Shown piece after piece: positions 1 to 6,551 of a stretch of DNA of 11,742 bases (the stretch's first letter is position 1; the number at the start of each line of letters is the position of its first letter). A program made the position numbers and the translations under genes. This DNA comes from Candidatus Kerfeldbacteria bacterium (GTDB lineage: Bacteria > Patescibacteriota > Patescibacteriia > Veblenbacterales > UBA10138). Under the pieces are notes generated by a model. The model had not been told where the DNA came from. It did no database searches and saw nothing but the letters and a program-made list of their open reading frames with translations. The stretch lies in the NCBI GenBank assembly GCA_016217875.1, contig JACRFN010000108.1, forward strand, positions 1-11,742, written 5' to 3'.

Positions 1-90
1 ACAGACCTTTGTGGCATCAACCAACCTAATATCCTTTTTGGCTAGGGGGAGTACCCAGCGCAGACGCTCCTCTTTTATTGTTTTTGACAT
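1..90 (-). CDS. N-terminus of transposase/integrase-like HTH protein (partial)
   Basis: Thirty codons read leftward from an ATG at 90 to the window edge, beginning MSKTIKEERLRW and continuing through VLPLAKKDIRLVDATKVC. An in-frame ATG at 102 is also possible; a stop codon lies just upstream of that. The short charged segment followed by an IRLVDATKVC-like helix resembles the N-terminal helix-turn-helix of IS481/IS3-type transposases and integrases that are common in Patescibacteria, but that match is from memory on 30 residues. The catalytic DDE domain would lie outside the window, so completeness cannot be judged. No terminal inverted repeat of an insertion sequence is evident between this start and the next gene. 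It could equally be a small DNA-binding protein. Confidence 0.45.
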   Translation of the reverse strand, partial: MSKTIKEERLRWVLPLAKKDIRLVDATKVC

Positions 91-191
91 GGATATGGCC
101 ATTTCCCCATGTTAGGAGAAAACCGCCATATGTGCCCGCACTTTAGGTACCAAGCTATTTGTTCGCGTTCATATAAGGAGATAATTTGCAT

Positions 192-254
192 AATTCAAGG
201 ATTAGTGCTCTAAGGGGTATCATACCCCTCTGGTGGTGCACTAGGCCTTGAATT
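192..254. repeat. 63-nt three-tier hairpin
   Basis: Three nested perfect arm pairs: 192-200 with 246-254 (AATTCAAGG/CCTTGAATT), 203-208 with 238-243 (TAGTGC/GCACTA), and 213-220 with 222-229 (AGGGGTAT/ATACCCCT). It lies in the divergent spacer between the transposase-like gene and the 3D-domain gene. It could be a DNA operator or cruciform, or part of an RNA. The segment TAGTGCT recurs at 292-298 and could compete for the 238-243 arm. No known RNA family was recognised. Confidence 0.6.
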
Positions 255-274
255 CGGCCATCACGTACAAGCCC

Positions 275-303
275 TTGACAGTTAAGGGCAGTAGTGCTAA
301 CCT
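275..303 (+). promoter_or_regulatory. Probable sigma70-type promoter of the 3D-domain gene
   Basis: A perfect -35 TTGACA (275-280) is followed after 17 nt by TAACCT (298-303), which is preceded by TGC, an extended -10 feature. The rpsT promoter in this window has the same TTGACA-N17-TAxCCT shape. The start point would be near 310, leaving a leader of about 48 nt that contains the hairpin at 316-343. The -10 matches consensus at only three of six positions. Confidence 0.5.
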
Positions 304-315
304 TGTCAGGTTCAG

Positions 316-345
316 AAAATCCCCGGGTTTAGCTAGGGATTTTTT
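316..345 (+). terminator. Rho-independent terminator-like hairpin before the 3D-domain gene
   Basis: AAAATCCC (316-323) pairs with GGGATTTT (336-343) around a 12-nt loop, and the T-run continues to 345. It ends 12 nt before the start codon at 358, downstream of the predicted promoter. It may be an attenuator, a terminator for an RNA made from about 190 onward, or a structured leader. Confidence 0.5.
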
Positions 346-357
346 GTTTAGCCAAAG

Positions 358-864
358 ATGGGTTTAATAAGCGGCTTTTTTAACTTATTTATGAGTTGGC
401 GAATAAGTGCTTCCAAACCGCAATTACCGCTTCTGATAGCCGTTGTTTGTCTGGCTATTGAAGCCTTGTTTCCTCACATGACCGTGGCGGGTGCAGTCGC
501 CTCGGCCTTAGACTGGGACAACGATACTGCCGGCCCGGTTCAGCTGAAGTTCCCGGCGGCTGATTTGCGTCCGGCCCGTTACGTCACGCGCGTTACGACT
601 ACGGCCTATTCCTCAACACCCGATCAGACTGACGCCACGCCCTTTATTACGGCTAACGGTACCAGTGTGCGGCACGGCCTGGTGGCGGCCAATTTCCTTC
701 CCTTTGGTACCCACGTTCGCTTGCCGGATTATTTTGGTGAGGAGGTTTTTGTAGTGGAGGACAGGATGAATGAGCGTTATGATTATCGTTTGGATATTTG
801 GATGGCCACGCGCGAGCAAGCTCGGAATTGGGGAGTAAGACAGGTGCGTTTGGAAGTTCTGTAG
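358..864 (+). CDS. 3D-domain (double-psi beta-barrel) cell-wall protein, membrane-anchored
   Basis: A 168-residue protein. A hydrophobic stretch at residues 23-50, rich in L, I, V and A and ending in AxA-like positions, fits a signal peptide or N-terminal anchor, so the rest is probably outside the membrane. Residues 78-168 match the 3D domain, named for three conserved aspartates, seen here as D92 in TDATPFITANG, D135 in VVEDRM and D146 in LDIWM. Known 3D/RlpA/MltA-type barrels act in peptidoglycan turnover, so cell-wall remodelling or lytic activity is the likely role; the substrate is not deducible. The start at 358 has no clear Shine-Dalgarno; an in-frame ATG at 391 would still keep the anchor. 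The gene stands alone between a leader hairpin and a terminator-like hairpin. Confidence 0.85.
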   Translation: MGLISGFFNLFMSWRISASKPQLPLLIAVVCLAIEALFPHMTVAGAVASALDWDNDTAGPVQLKFPAADLRPARYVTRVTTTAYSSTPDQTDATPFITANGTSVRHGLVAANFLPFGTHVRLPDYFGEEVFVVEDRMNERYDYRLDIWMATREQARNWGVRQVRLEVL

Positions 865-891
865 GTCTTTAGAAACACAGAAAGTTTGGGC

Positions 892-922
892 AAATCAGTT
901 CCCTAGGCAGGGGACTGATTTT
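892..922 (+). terminator. Hairpin terminator after the 3D-domain gene
   Basis: Twelve base pairs, one of them a G-T wobble: AAATCAGTTCCC (892-903) with GGGGACTGATTT (910-921), loop TAGGCA. The T-run is short, so termination may be inefficient. It lies 28 nt after the stop codon. Confidence 0.6.
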
Positions 923-941
923 GTGACGTAATACTATCTTG

Positions 942-958
942 AACTAAATCATTTAGTT
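942..958. repeat. 17-bp palindrome
   Basis: AACTAAAT and ATTTAGTT are perfect arms around one central C. It lies upstream of the small ORF at 1028 and overlaps a weak TTGAAC/TAGTTT promoter-like pair (939-944, 962-967). It could be a regulator binding site, but nothing identifies the protein. Confidence 0.4.
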
Positions 959-1027
959 ATCTAGTTTATTAGCCAGTAACGCTAGCCTTTTTCCATCGTC
1001 AACTTAGGTGCCCGGGAGACCAAACCT

Positions 1028-1399
1028 ATGCCCAACTTACTCTACAATCTGACTTCTGTGCCCACACTCTTGTTTATGGTGATAGTACTCAGGTTCTTGG
1101 TGATTGATGCGGCCAAGGCTTTCAGTGACGTGTCAGCTGGACTGTCAAGCTGGTGTAATGTAGGGGCAGTGTTAATAACGGTTTCATCGTTGAAAACGGA
1201 GAAACACTCTACCGAGAGTTCTCATGAGCCAGAAGTGCACCCCCAAAGCCTCGAATTGTTTGTGCGCTTTTTGAGTCAGCGGCTAGGTCTTGAACAAATT
1301 AATAAGCCAAGCTTGGTCGAGGCGCGTACCTGGCAGGCTGTTCACTGCTGGACCAACTGCCTTACTATTCTTTGTCCATCTAGGGAGCATACGGCCTAA
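1028..1399 (+). CDS. Hypothetical protein with one membrane segment (doubtful)
   Basis: A 123-residue reading frame that I do not recognise. Support: GGGAGA at 1014-1019, eight bases before the ATG, is a good Shine-Dalgarno, better than for most genes here, and residues 9-31 form a plausible transmembrane helix. Against: the C-terminal half is rich in W, C, H and S, shows no motif, and resembles translated noncoding sequence; another frame (1290-1478) is also open. It could be a degraded gene or chance. No operon partner is visible; a 12-bp hairpin at 1446-1473 follows. Confidence 0.3.
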   Translation: MPNLLYNLTSVPTLLFMVIVLRFLVIDAAKAFSDVSAGLSSWCNVGAVLITVSSLKTEKHSTESSHEPEVHPQSLELFVRFLSQRLGLEQINKPSLVEARTWQAVHCWTNCLTILCPSREHTA

Positions 1400-1445
1400 A
1401 ATAATAAAAAATATAGTACTTGTCGTGGGAGGGTGGTTGGTGGCT

Positions 1446-1474
1446 AATCACCCCGATGGACATCGGGGTGATTT
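1446..1474 (+). terminator. 12-bp perfect hairpin, terminator-like
   Basis: AATCACCCCGAT (1446-1457) pairs perfectly with ATCGGGGTGATT (1462-1473) across a GGAC loop, followed by a single extra T. Its core CCGATGGACATCGG matches 13 of 14 bases of the loop region of the hairpin repeat at 9612-9648 read on the minus strand, so it may be a truncated member of that family rather than a dedicated terminator. Bases 1475-1549 hold nothing I can identify. Confidence 0.5.
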
Positions 1475-1549
1475 GTGAATGAGTGAGATTGTTAGATGCA
1501 GCACTAATTGGTCTTGCTCGGGTCACGTTTTCTTGGTAGAGTAGGCGGT

Positions 1550-1594
1550 GCTTGCGGCCACGTAGCCTCCGCCATTATAAAAGGCGGGGCAAGC
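1550..1594. repeat. Intergenic hairpin upstream of tRNA-Cys
   Basis: GCTTGC (1550-1555) pairs with GCAAGC (1589-1594), and CCGCC (1569-1573) with GGCGG (1583-1587). The order CTTGC, CGTAG, TCC, GGCGGGG resembles the hairpin repeat at 1748-1787, so it may be a diverged relative. Bases 1595-1647 probably hold the tRNA promoter, but no convincing -35/-10 pair was found. Confidence 0.45.
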
Positions 1595-1647
1595 AAGTTT
1601 ATGTTAGTATTAGGACAAAATTCAGACAATAAAGTTTATGGTTTTAT

Positions 1648-1723
1648 GGCCAGGTGGTGAAGTAGCTAACACGGCGGTCTGCAAAACCGCTATTCACGGG
1701 TGCAACTCCCGTCCTGGCCTCCA
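1648..1723 (+). tRNA. tRNA-Cys (anticodon GCA)
   Basis: A 76-nt cloverleaf with encoded CCA. The acceptor stem is GGCCAGG (1648-1654) with CCTGGCC (1713-1719), discriminator T1720 and CCA 1721-1723. The anticodon stem GCGGT/ACCGC encloses CTGCAAA, giving anticodon GCA (1681-1683), and the T stem is ACGGG/CCCGT. D-stem pairs GTG/CAC are present. Two loop oddities stand out: the T loop is TGCAACT, with G at position 55 where TTC is normal, and the D loop has AG rather than GG at positions 18-19. The G19-C56 contact is kept while the 18-55 contact is changed. The terminal bases TGGCCTCCA recur at 1795-1803 beyond a hairpin repeat. Confidence 0.93.
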
Positions 1724-1747
1724 TACGCTTTTGTATAGGTGGTTCGA

Positions 1748-1787
1748 CTTGCCCCGTAGTGTCCCGCACCGCGGGACTACGGCGGGG
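1748..1787. repeat. Dispersed hairpin repeat, copy 1
   Basis: It begins CTTGCCCCGTAGTGTCC (1748-1764), identical for 17 bases to copy 2 at 9608-9624, and continues through a variable loop to GGACTAC (1774-1780) and CGGGG (1783-1787), both also shared with copy 2. The stem pairs GTAG with CTAC, TCCCGC with GCGGGA, and the outer C-run with the G-run. It lies between the tRNA-Cys 3' end and a nine-base duplicate of that end. Confidence 0.75.
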
Positions 1788-1794
1788 CCGCTCG

Positions 1795-1803
1795 TGGCCT
1801 CCA
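1795..1803 (+). repeat. Duplicate of the tRNA-Cys 3' end
   Basis: TGGCCTCCA repeats tRNA bases 1715-1723 exactly, 80 bp downstream and just past hairpin repeat copy 1. This looks like a target duplication or attachment-site-like direct repeat, though nine bases is short. Confidence 0.5.
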
Positions 1804-1818
1804 GCTAGTCCTTAATTC

Positions 1819-1846
1819 AGCTACTCCGTCACCGCGGGGTAGCTTT
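1819..1846 (+). terminator. Terminator-like hairpin between tRNA-Cys and polA
   Basis: A nine-pair stem, AGCTACTCC (1819-1827) with GGGGTAGCT (1836-1844), including one G-T pair, eight-base loop, followed by TT. It probably ends the tRNA transcript and is 20 nt upstream of the polA start. Confidence 0.5.
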
Positions 1847-1866
1847 ATGCTAGACTTAGTTTAGAT

Positions 1867-4626
1867 ATGCCTCAGTCAGAAAAATTCGTGGTTTTTGACG
1901 GTAACGCTTTGCTGCACCGAGCCTTTCATGCCTTGCCGCCTCTCACCACCAGCGAGGGCTTGCTTGTTAATGCCGTTTATGGTTTTACCACCATTTTTTT
2001 GCGCGTGCTCAAGGAGCTTAAGCCACAGTATGTGGCCGTGACCTTTGACCGCCGGGAGCCGACTTTCCGCCATAAAGCCTTTGCCGCTTATAAGGCCCAG
2101 CGACTCAGGCAGCCGCAGGAGTTGTATGATCAACTGGCCTTGATTAAGGAGGTGGTACGGGCTTTTAGGGTACCAATATTTGAAGTAGCCGGCTTTGAAG
2201 CCGATGACCTGATTGGTACCCTCTGTCTGAGGATACGCCAAGAGCAGGCGACAGTTGAATGCGTAATCGTGACGGGTGATTTAGACACGTTACAGCTTGT
2301 GGACCCCAAGACCTCGGTCTTTACGCTGAAGCGCGGCGTTAACGATACTATTATTTATAATGAGGCGGCAGTGGCCGAGCGTTATGGCCTGAAGCCAGCC
2401 CAGTTGGTGGACTATAAGGCCTTACGCGGTGATCCTTCGGATAATATCCCGGGTGTACGCGGCATTGGGGAAAAGACCGCCCTCGAGCTTATTAAAACTT
2501 TTGGCAGTTTGGAGGCTTTATATGCCGCTGTTAAGCAAGGGAGTGGCAAGGTAAAGCACTTCTCAGCCAAAGTGCGTGAGTTGTTGTATTCATCAGAGGC
2601 CGAGGCGCGATTATCCAAAGAGCTGGTGACCATTGTGCGCAAGGTGGATTTTGACTTTGATTTGGCGCAGTGCCGCCTGCGGAGTTTTGACTATGAGCGG
2701 CTGGTCGCCTTGTTTCATAAGCTTGGTTTTAAATCGTTGCTGTCTCGTTTGCCTGAGTTGCAACAGAAATTGGCCTTGAGCCCCGCCCCGCCAACCGTTA
2801 AATCTCGTAATAAGTCAGAGTCAGTAAATTATCAACTTGTCACACAGCCAGCTGAGTTGGAAAGCTTAGTTAAGAAAATTAAAAATAAATCTTTTTTAGC
2901 CTTTGATACCGAAACCACTTCGCTTGATCCGCAGGCCGGACAACTAGTGGGCATCAGTTTGTCTTGGCAGCCAGGCGAAGCTTATTTTATCCAGGCCTCA
3001 GAAGGGTTGAGGCAGGCTAAGGCCTGGTTGGAGTTGGCTAAAATATTAGCCCAGCCGCAAATAAAAAAGGGCGGGCATAATCTTAAGTATGATGTAGAAG
3101 TACTTCAGCGGGCTGGCTTGGTCGTCGCTGGATTGGAATTTGATACCTTAGTCGCGGCTTATTTATTGCGTTCGGGGGGCGAGAGGAATTTGGACTTGAA
3201 GTCGCTGGCTTTTCAGGAGTTCGGCGTTCAGCTGACTGGTATAGAAGAGCTTATCGGTAAATCTGGCAAAAATCAGAAGACTATGGCTGAGGTGCCGATT
3301 GAACAGGTGGCCGCCTATGCCGGGGCGGACGCGGATTATACTCTGCGTCTTAAGGATAAGTTTGAACCGGAACTGGCCGAAGCGGGTTTGAGCAAATTGT
3401 TCCACGACATAGAGATGCCCCTGGTGCCGGTGCTGGTGCAGATGGAATTGGCTGGCGTAAAAATAGACAGTGCTTATTTGAACAAGATGGGCAGGGAATT
3501 AAGAGCGGTATTGAAAAAATTGGAGAAAAAAATTCATAAGTTGGCCGGCCGCGAGTTTAATATTAATTCGCCTAAACAACTCAAAGAAGTATTGTTTCAT
3601 GAACTCGGCGTTTCACCCGAAGGCTTGCGTCGTACCAAAACAGGCATTTCTACTGCCGCTTCGGAGCTGGAAAAAATGCGCGGCCTGCACCCGATGATTG
3701 ATGATTTATTTAACTGGCGTGAATTATCAAAATTGTTATCTACTTATGTGGAAGCCCTGCCCGAGCTGGTAAATAAGGGGACTGGACGGGTGCACACCAG
3801 TTTTAACCAAACCGTCACTACGACCGGTCGTCTTTCTTCATCCGAGCCTAACTTACAAAACATACCGGTGCGTGGAGAATGGGGGCCTAGGGTACGCCAG
3901 GCTTTTATAGCTGACAAGGGATTTAAACTTATGTCCGCCGACTATTCGCAGATTGAGTTGAGAATAGTGGCGCATTTGGCTCAGGACGAAAAAATGATTG
4001 ATGTTTTCCAGCGCGGTGACGATATTCATGCCTCCACAGCCGCCTTTATTTTTGGAGTCAAAGCGCAGGACGTAACGCCTGACCAGCGGCGTAGCGCCAA
4101 GGAAGTCAACTTTGGCGTGCTGTACGGCATGGGCGCTTTCGGGCTGTCAGAGCGTACTGGTATTTCGCGGCCGGAGGCCAGTGATTTCATTGCCAGATAT
4201 TTTGAAACTTTTACCGGTGTGGCTACTTGGATTGCCAGGACAAAAATAAAGGCGCGGGAGTTTGGTTACGTCACTACTTTGTTCGGCCGTAAGCGGAATT
4301 TGCCAGAGGTTAATTCCGGTGTGGCTCAGGTGCGCAATGCGGCCGAGCGCATGGCCGTGAATTTGCCCACCCAAGGTACGGCGGCTGACCTTATGAAGGT
4401 AGCCATGGTAAGGGTGGCGGCTGAATTGCCTAAAGTGAGCCCAAAGTCGCGCCTGATTCTCCAAGTGCATGACGAACTGGTGTTTGAGGTACCAGAGGCA
4501 GACTTGGCCGAGGTAGCCAAACTGGCCAAGCACGAAATGGAGCAGGCGATTAAGTTGGACGTGCCTATTGTGGTTGATGTGAAGGCCGGGAAGAATTGGG
4601 GTGAGATGGAGGAAATTAGCCACTAG
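1867..4626 (+). CDS. polA: DNA polymerase I
   Basis: A 919-residue, full-length three-domain enzyme for Okazaki-fragment maturation and repair synthesis. Residues 1-290 are the 5' nuclease (FDGNALLHRAFH with D11, FEADDLIGTL, TGDLDTLQLV, DPSDNIPGVRGIGEKTA helix-hairpin-helix). Residues 325-500 are the 3'-5' exonuclease with all motifs present: FDTET (D347, E349), GHNLKYD (D409), YAGAD (Y484, D488), so proofreading looks intact. The polymerase domain has motif A ADYSQIELR (D692), the O helix with K745, F749 and Y753, and motif C VHDELVF (D869, E870). F749 at the position of E. coli F762 predicts discrimination against dideoxynucleotides. There is no clear Shine-Dalgarno. The 2H protein starts 117 bp downstream. 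Confidence 0.98.
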   Translation: MPQSEKFVVFDGNALLHRAFHALPPLTTSEGLLVNAVYGFTTIFLRVLKELKPQYVAVTFDRREPTFRHKAFAAYKAQRLRQPQELYDQLALIKEVVRAFRVPIFEVAGFEADDLIGTLCLRIRQEQATVECVIVTGDLDTLQLVDPKTSVFTLKRGVNDTIIYNEAAVAERYGLKPAQLVDYKALRGDPSDNIPGVRGIGEKTALELIKTFGSLEALYAAVKQGSGKVKHFSAKVRELLYSSEAEARLSKELVTIVRKVDFDFDLAQCRLRSFDYERLVALFHKLGFKSLLSRLPELQQKLALSPAPPTVKSRNKSESVNYQLVTQPAELESLVKKIKNKSFLAFDTETTSLDPQAGQLVGISLSWQPGEAYFIQASEGLRQAKAWLELAKILAQPQIKKGGHNLKYDVEVLQRAGLVVAGLEFDTLVAAYLLRSGGERNLDLKSLAFQEFGVQLTGIEELIGKSGKNQKTMAEVPIEQVAAYAGADADYTLRLKDKFEPELAEAGLSKLFHDIEMPLVPVLVQMELAGVKIDSAYLNKMGRELRAVLKKLEKKIHKLAGREFNINSPKQLKEVLFHELGVSPEGLRRTKTGISTAASELEKMRGLHPMIDDLFNWRELSKLLSTYVEALPELVNKGTGRVHTSFNQTVTTTGRLSSSEPNLQNIPVRGEWGPRVRQAFIADKGFKLMSADYSQIELRIVAHLAQDEKMIDVFQRGDDIHASTAAFIFGVKAQDVTPDQRRSAKEVNFGVLYGMGAFGLSERTGISRPEASDFIARYFETFTGVATWIARTKIKAREFGYVTTLFGRKRNLPEVNSGVAQVRNAAERMAVNLPTQGTAADLMKVAMVRVAAELPKVSPKSRLILQVHDELVFEVPEADLAEVAKLAKHEMEQAIKLDVPIVVDVKAGKNWGEMEEISH

Positions 4627-4685
4627 TTCCCGACTATTAGTTTATGGTTCATAATTGTGATTGTGATGTATTTCCTAATCGGGAA
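4627..4685. repeat. Imperfect inverted repeat after polA
   Basis: TTCCCGA and TTAG near 4627-4640 face CTAATCGGGAA (4675-4685), with a three-base interruption in the left arm and a long AT-rich loop. It is directly after the polA stop. No T-run follows on the plus strand, so a terminator role is uncertain. Confidence 0.35.
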
Positions 4686-4743
4686 AATACTTCCATACTT
4701 CCCAGTATCAAAGTTTTTTCCGATTTCTAAATTAACCTAAATT

Positions 4744-5334
4744 ATGCTTTTGGATATCGTCATTTTGCCGCCGGTAAGCGTTCGTCGTCGATTGGGTAAG
4801 TTGGCCAGCCACCTCAATCATCAGTATCCTGCTAGGTACGTGGTTGATAATAAAAAGTTGATCCCGCATATTTCTTTGTACCATTTTTATACTTTACCCA
4901 AGTGTTTGCCATTAGTGGAAGCGGTGGTAAAAAAAATTTTGTCTAATATACGACCCTTTAGTATTAAGGGTGCGTTATTAAAGAAGGGGCGGTATAGTAT
5001 TGGTTTAGAAATACAAAAATCTAAGTTTATTAAACGCTTGAATAGCGCAGTGCTTTTACAATATGCGCCACTTCGGACTCGTTCAATGCCTAGTACGTTT
5101 GAATATAAAATGACCAGGCAGGTTAAGCAAGCTATCAAAAATTATGGAACAGTGGGTACTGTTATTAACTATGAGCCTCATATTACTCTCTTGGCGGATT
5201 TTAAATTATCAAGAGTAAAAGAAAAAGGCTCTGTTGGTACTTATCCTGTAAATTTTAGAGCAAATGAAATTGCGATTACAGAGGTGAATAAGTGGTACCA
5301 GGTGACACGAATCCTGAAAAGGTTTAGGGTATAA
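4744..5334 (+). CDS. 2H phosphoesterase superfamily protein (2'-5' RNA ligase/LigT-like)
   Basis: A 196-residue protein with the two HxS/T motifs that define the 2H family: PHISLYHF (H42, S44) and PHITLLADF (H146, T148), spaced as in LigT and cyclic-phosphodiesterase relatives. In known members the two histidines act on 2',3'-cyclic or 2'-5' linked RNA ends. The natural substrate here cannot be read from sequence; RNA or tRNA end processing is a reasonable guess. It is lysine-rich and more AT-rich than polA and holA on either side, which suggests a different origin or weaker codon selection. The ATG at 4744 has no clear Shine-Dalgarno. It sits between polA and holA without overlap, so any functional link is unproved. 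Confidence 0.8.
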   Translation: MLLDIVILPPVSVRRRLGKLASHLNHQYPARYVVDNKKLIPHISLYHFYTLPKCLPLVEAVVKKILSNIRPFSIKGALLKKGRYSIGLEIQKSKFIKRLNSAVLLQYAPLRTRSMPSTFEYKMTRQVKQAIKNYGTVGTVINYEPHITLLADFKLSRVKEKGSVGTYPVNFRANEIAITEVNKWYQVTRILKRFRV

Positions 5335-5339
5335 AGGCT

Positions 5340-5483
5340 ATGCCCGGTAATACAACTTCGCTAGCGCTCGCAGTAACCACCATATATCATAACTGTATGA
5401 TTTATTTGAGGTTTTTATTCCATCAATATAACTCGGCCATGCTCGCGCTTGAGGTGGTTAAGCGAAGTTGATATACCGGGTAT
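5340..5483. repeat. 144-bp imperfect inverted repeat ending on the holA start codon
   Basis: The outer arms 5340-5362 and 5461-5483 match as inverted repeats at 19 of 23 positions, including ten consecutive bases (CAACTTCGCT). Inner arms TAACCACC (5374-5381) and GGTGGTTA (5453-5460) match perfectly. The centre is AT-rich with a small palindrome near 5386-5400. The size and terminal repeats resemble a small non-autonomous element, or a large RNA hairpin over the holA start. Confidence 0.6.
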
Positions 5484-6516
5484 GGTAACCAAGAAAACGG
5501 TTTCGACCAAATCAAAAGGTACTCCAGTTCAAGTGTGGTATGGGTCTAATCAGTCACTGCTGCAGCTGGAGCTGGCACGCTGGCGCGAGGAGTTTCGTAA
5601 GCGTCATCCGCAGGCTTTGGTGACGCGGCTTGAGTATGAAAGCAAGAATGAAGATGATTTGTTGCGTCAGGTGCATCAAGCGGCTTCAGGCGGCGGATTG
5701 TTTGCCCAGGCGCGGCTGCTGGTGCTGGAGGGGTTTATTAAAGCCGAAGCCAAAGGTGAGTTGGCTCGCTTGTTAAAGACATTATTAGAGAATACGCCCG
5801 CCGGCACTTTTATAATTATTATAGAAGGAGCCAAGTTGTCGGCCAAAGGGCTGGTCAGCGCCGTGCGCGATTTGGCTAAAGAAGAAAAAATTACTTTGCG
5901 CGAATTCATTGATTTGAGCCTTCAGGAAACAGAAAAGTGGCTGCTGGCGCGCGCTAAAGCCGGCAACGGCAAGCTGCCTGTTCAAGTGGCGCGTCTTTTG
6001 GTGGCTCAAGTGGGTAATGACTTTTACAGATTGGATCAAGAGGTTGCTAAACTGGTGGCTTATCGCGGTCAAGCCGAGATTAGGGTAAGTGATTTGGATT
6101 TGTTGGTATCAGGCCAGGTGCCGGAGGATGTTTTTGCCCTGGTGGAGTCTATCGGCCGGCGTGATTTTGTCAAAGCGCATAAAGTATTAGAGCAGCAGTT
6201 TTCTTTGGGGGTTAGCCCCCAAAGTCTGGTTGGGCTTTTAGGCTGGCACTTGCGAGTGCTAACGGGTATACGCCTGGCACTGGACGAGGGCGGAGCTAAA
6301 CTGAGCGCCAGGGAGCTAGCCCAGCAACTTGGTTTCCATCCTTTTGTGGTGTCACGGGCCTTGCAGCAGATACCCTATTACTCAACCGAGAGGTTGGCTT
6401 GGCTCTACCGTGAATTATCTGATTTGGATGTTAGGCTTAAACAGGCGAGCGTGGATCCATCAGTGCTCTTTAGCGCTTTTTTGGGCAAGCTGGCCACGCT
6501 TAGATTGGGTAAATAA
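5482..6516 (+). CDS. holA: DNA polymerase III delta subunit (clamp loader)
   Basis: A 344-residue clamp-loader delta subunit, which opens the beta sliding clamp during replication. Family features: the N-terminal VWYGSNQSLLQ segment, FAQARLLVLEGF, the LARLLVAQVGNDFYRLDQEVAKL helical region, VPEDVFALVESIGRRD and a C-terminal helical collar domain. Delta lacks a working Walker ATPase and none is seen. I chose the ATG at 5482; an upstream in-frame TTG at 5449 would add 11 residues but lies inside the inverted repeat and lacks a Shine-Dalgarno. Convergence with rpsT is meaningful, because holA and rpsT are neighbours in many bacteria. Confidence 0.93.
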   Translation: MVTKKTVSTKSKGTPVQVWYGSNQSLLQLELARWREEFRKRHPQALVTRLEYESKNEDDLLRQVHQAASGGGLFAQARLLVLEGFIKAEAKGELARLLKTLLENTPAGTFIIIIEGAKLSAKGLVSAVRDLAKEEKITLREFIDLSLQETEKWLLARAKAGNGKLPVQVARLLVAQVGNDFYRLDQEVAKLVAYRGQAEIRVSDLDLLVSGQVPEDVFALVESIGRRDFVKAHKVLEQQFSLGVSPQSLVGLLGWHLRVLTGIRLALDEGGAKLSARELAQQLGFHPFVVSRALQQIPYYSTERLAWLYRELSDLDVRLKQASVDPSVLFSAFLGKLATLRLGK

Positions 6517-6523
6517 GTATTTA

Positions 6524-6544
6524 TTACTTCTCTAGGAGAAGTAA
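6524..6544. repeat. 9-bp perfect hairpin after holA
   Basis: TTACTTCTC (6524-6532) and GAGAAGTAA (6536-6544) with a three-base loop, seven bases after the holA stop codon. There is no T-run, so it may stabilise the mRNA 3' end rather than terminate transcription. Confidence 0.5.
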
Positions 6545-6551
6545 CACGAGA

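Noticed and set aside
300..345. Signal recognition particle RNA
   Set aside because: GTCAGGTTCAGAAAA loosely resembles the SRP RNA apical motif GTCAGGYCCGGAA, but the tetraloop and the facing asymmetric strand with GCAGC are missing.
1735..1803. A second, degenerate tRNA between tRNA-Cys and polA
   Set aside because: AGGTGGT and TGGCCTCCA resemble tRNA ends and GGTTCGACT a T loop, but no acceptor pairing or anticodon arm can be built; the region is better explained by the hairpin repeat and a duplicated tRNA 3' end.
4147..4623. 158-codon open frame antisense to polA
   Set aside because: It lies wholly opposite the conserved polymerase domain and shows no family motif; it is a shadow of polA codon bias.
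5449..5481. TTG at 5449 as the holA start
   Set aside because: It lies within the inverted repeat, has no Shine-Dalgarno and adds residues not typical of delta subunits; ATG 5482 is preferred.
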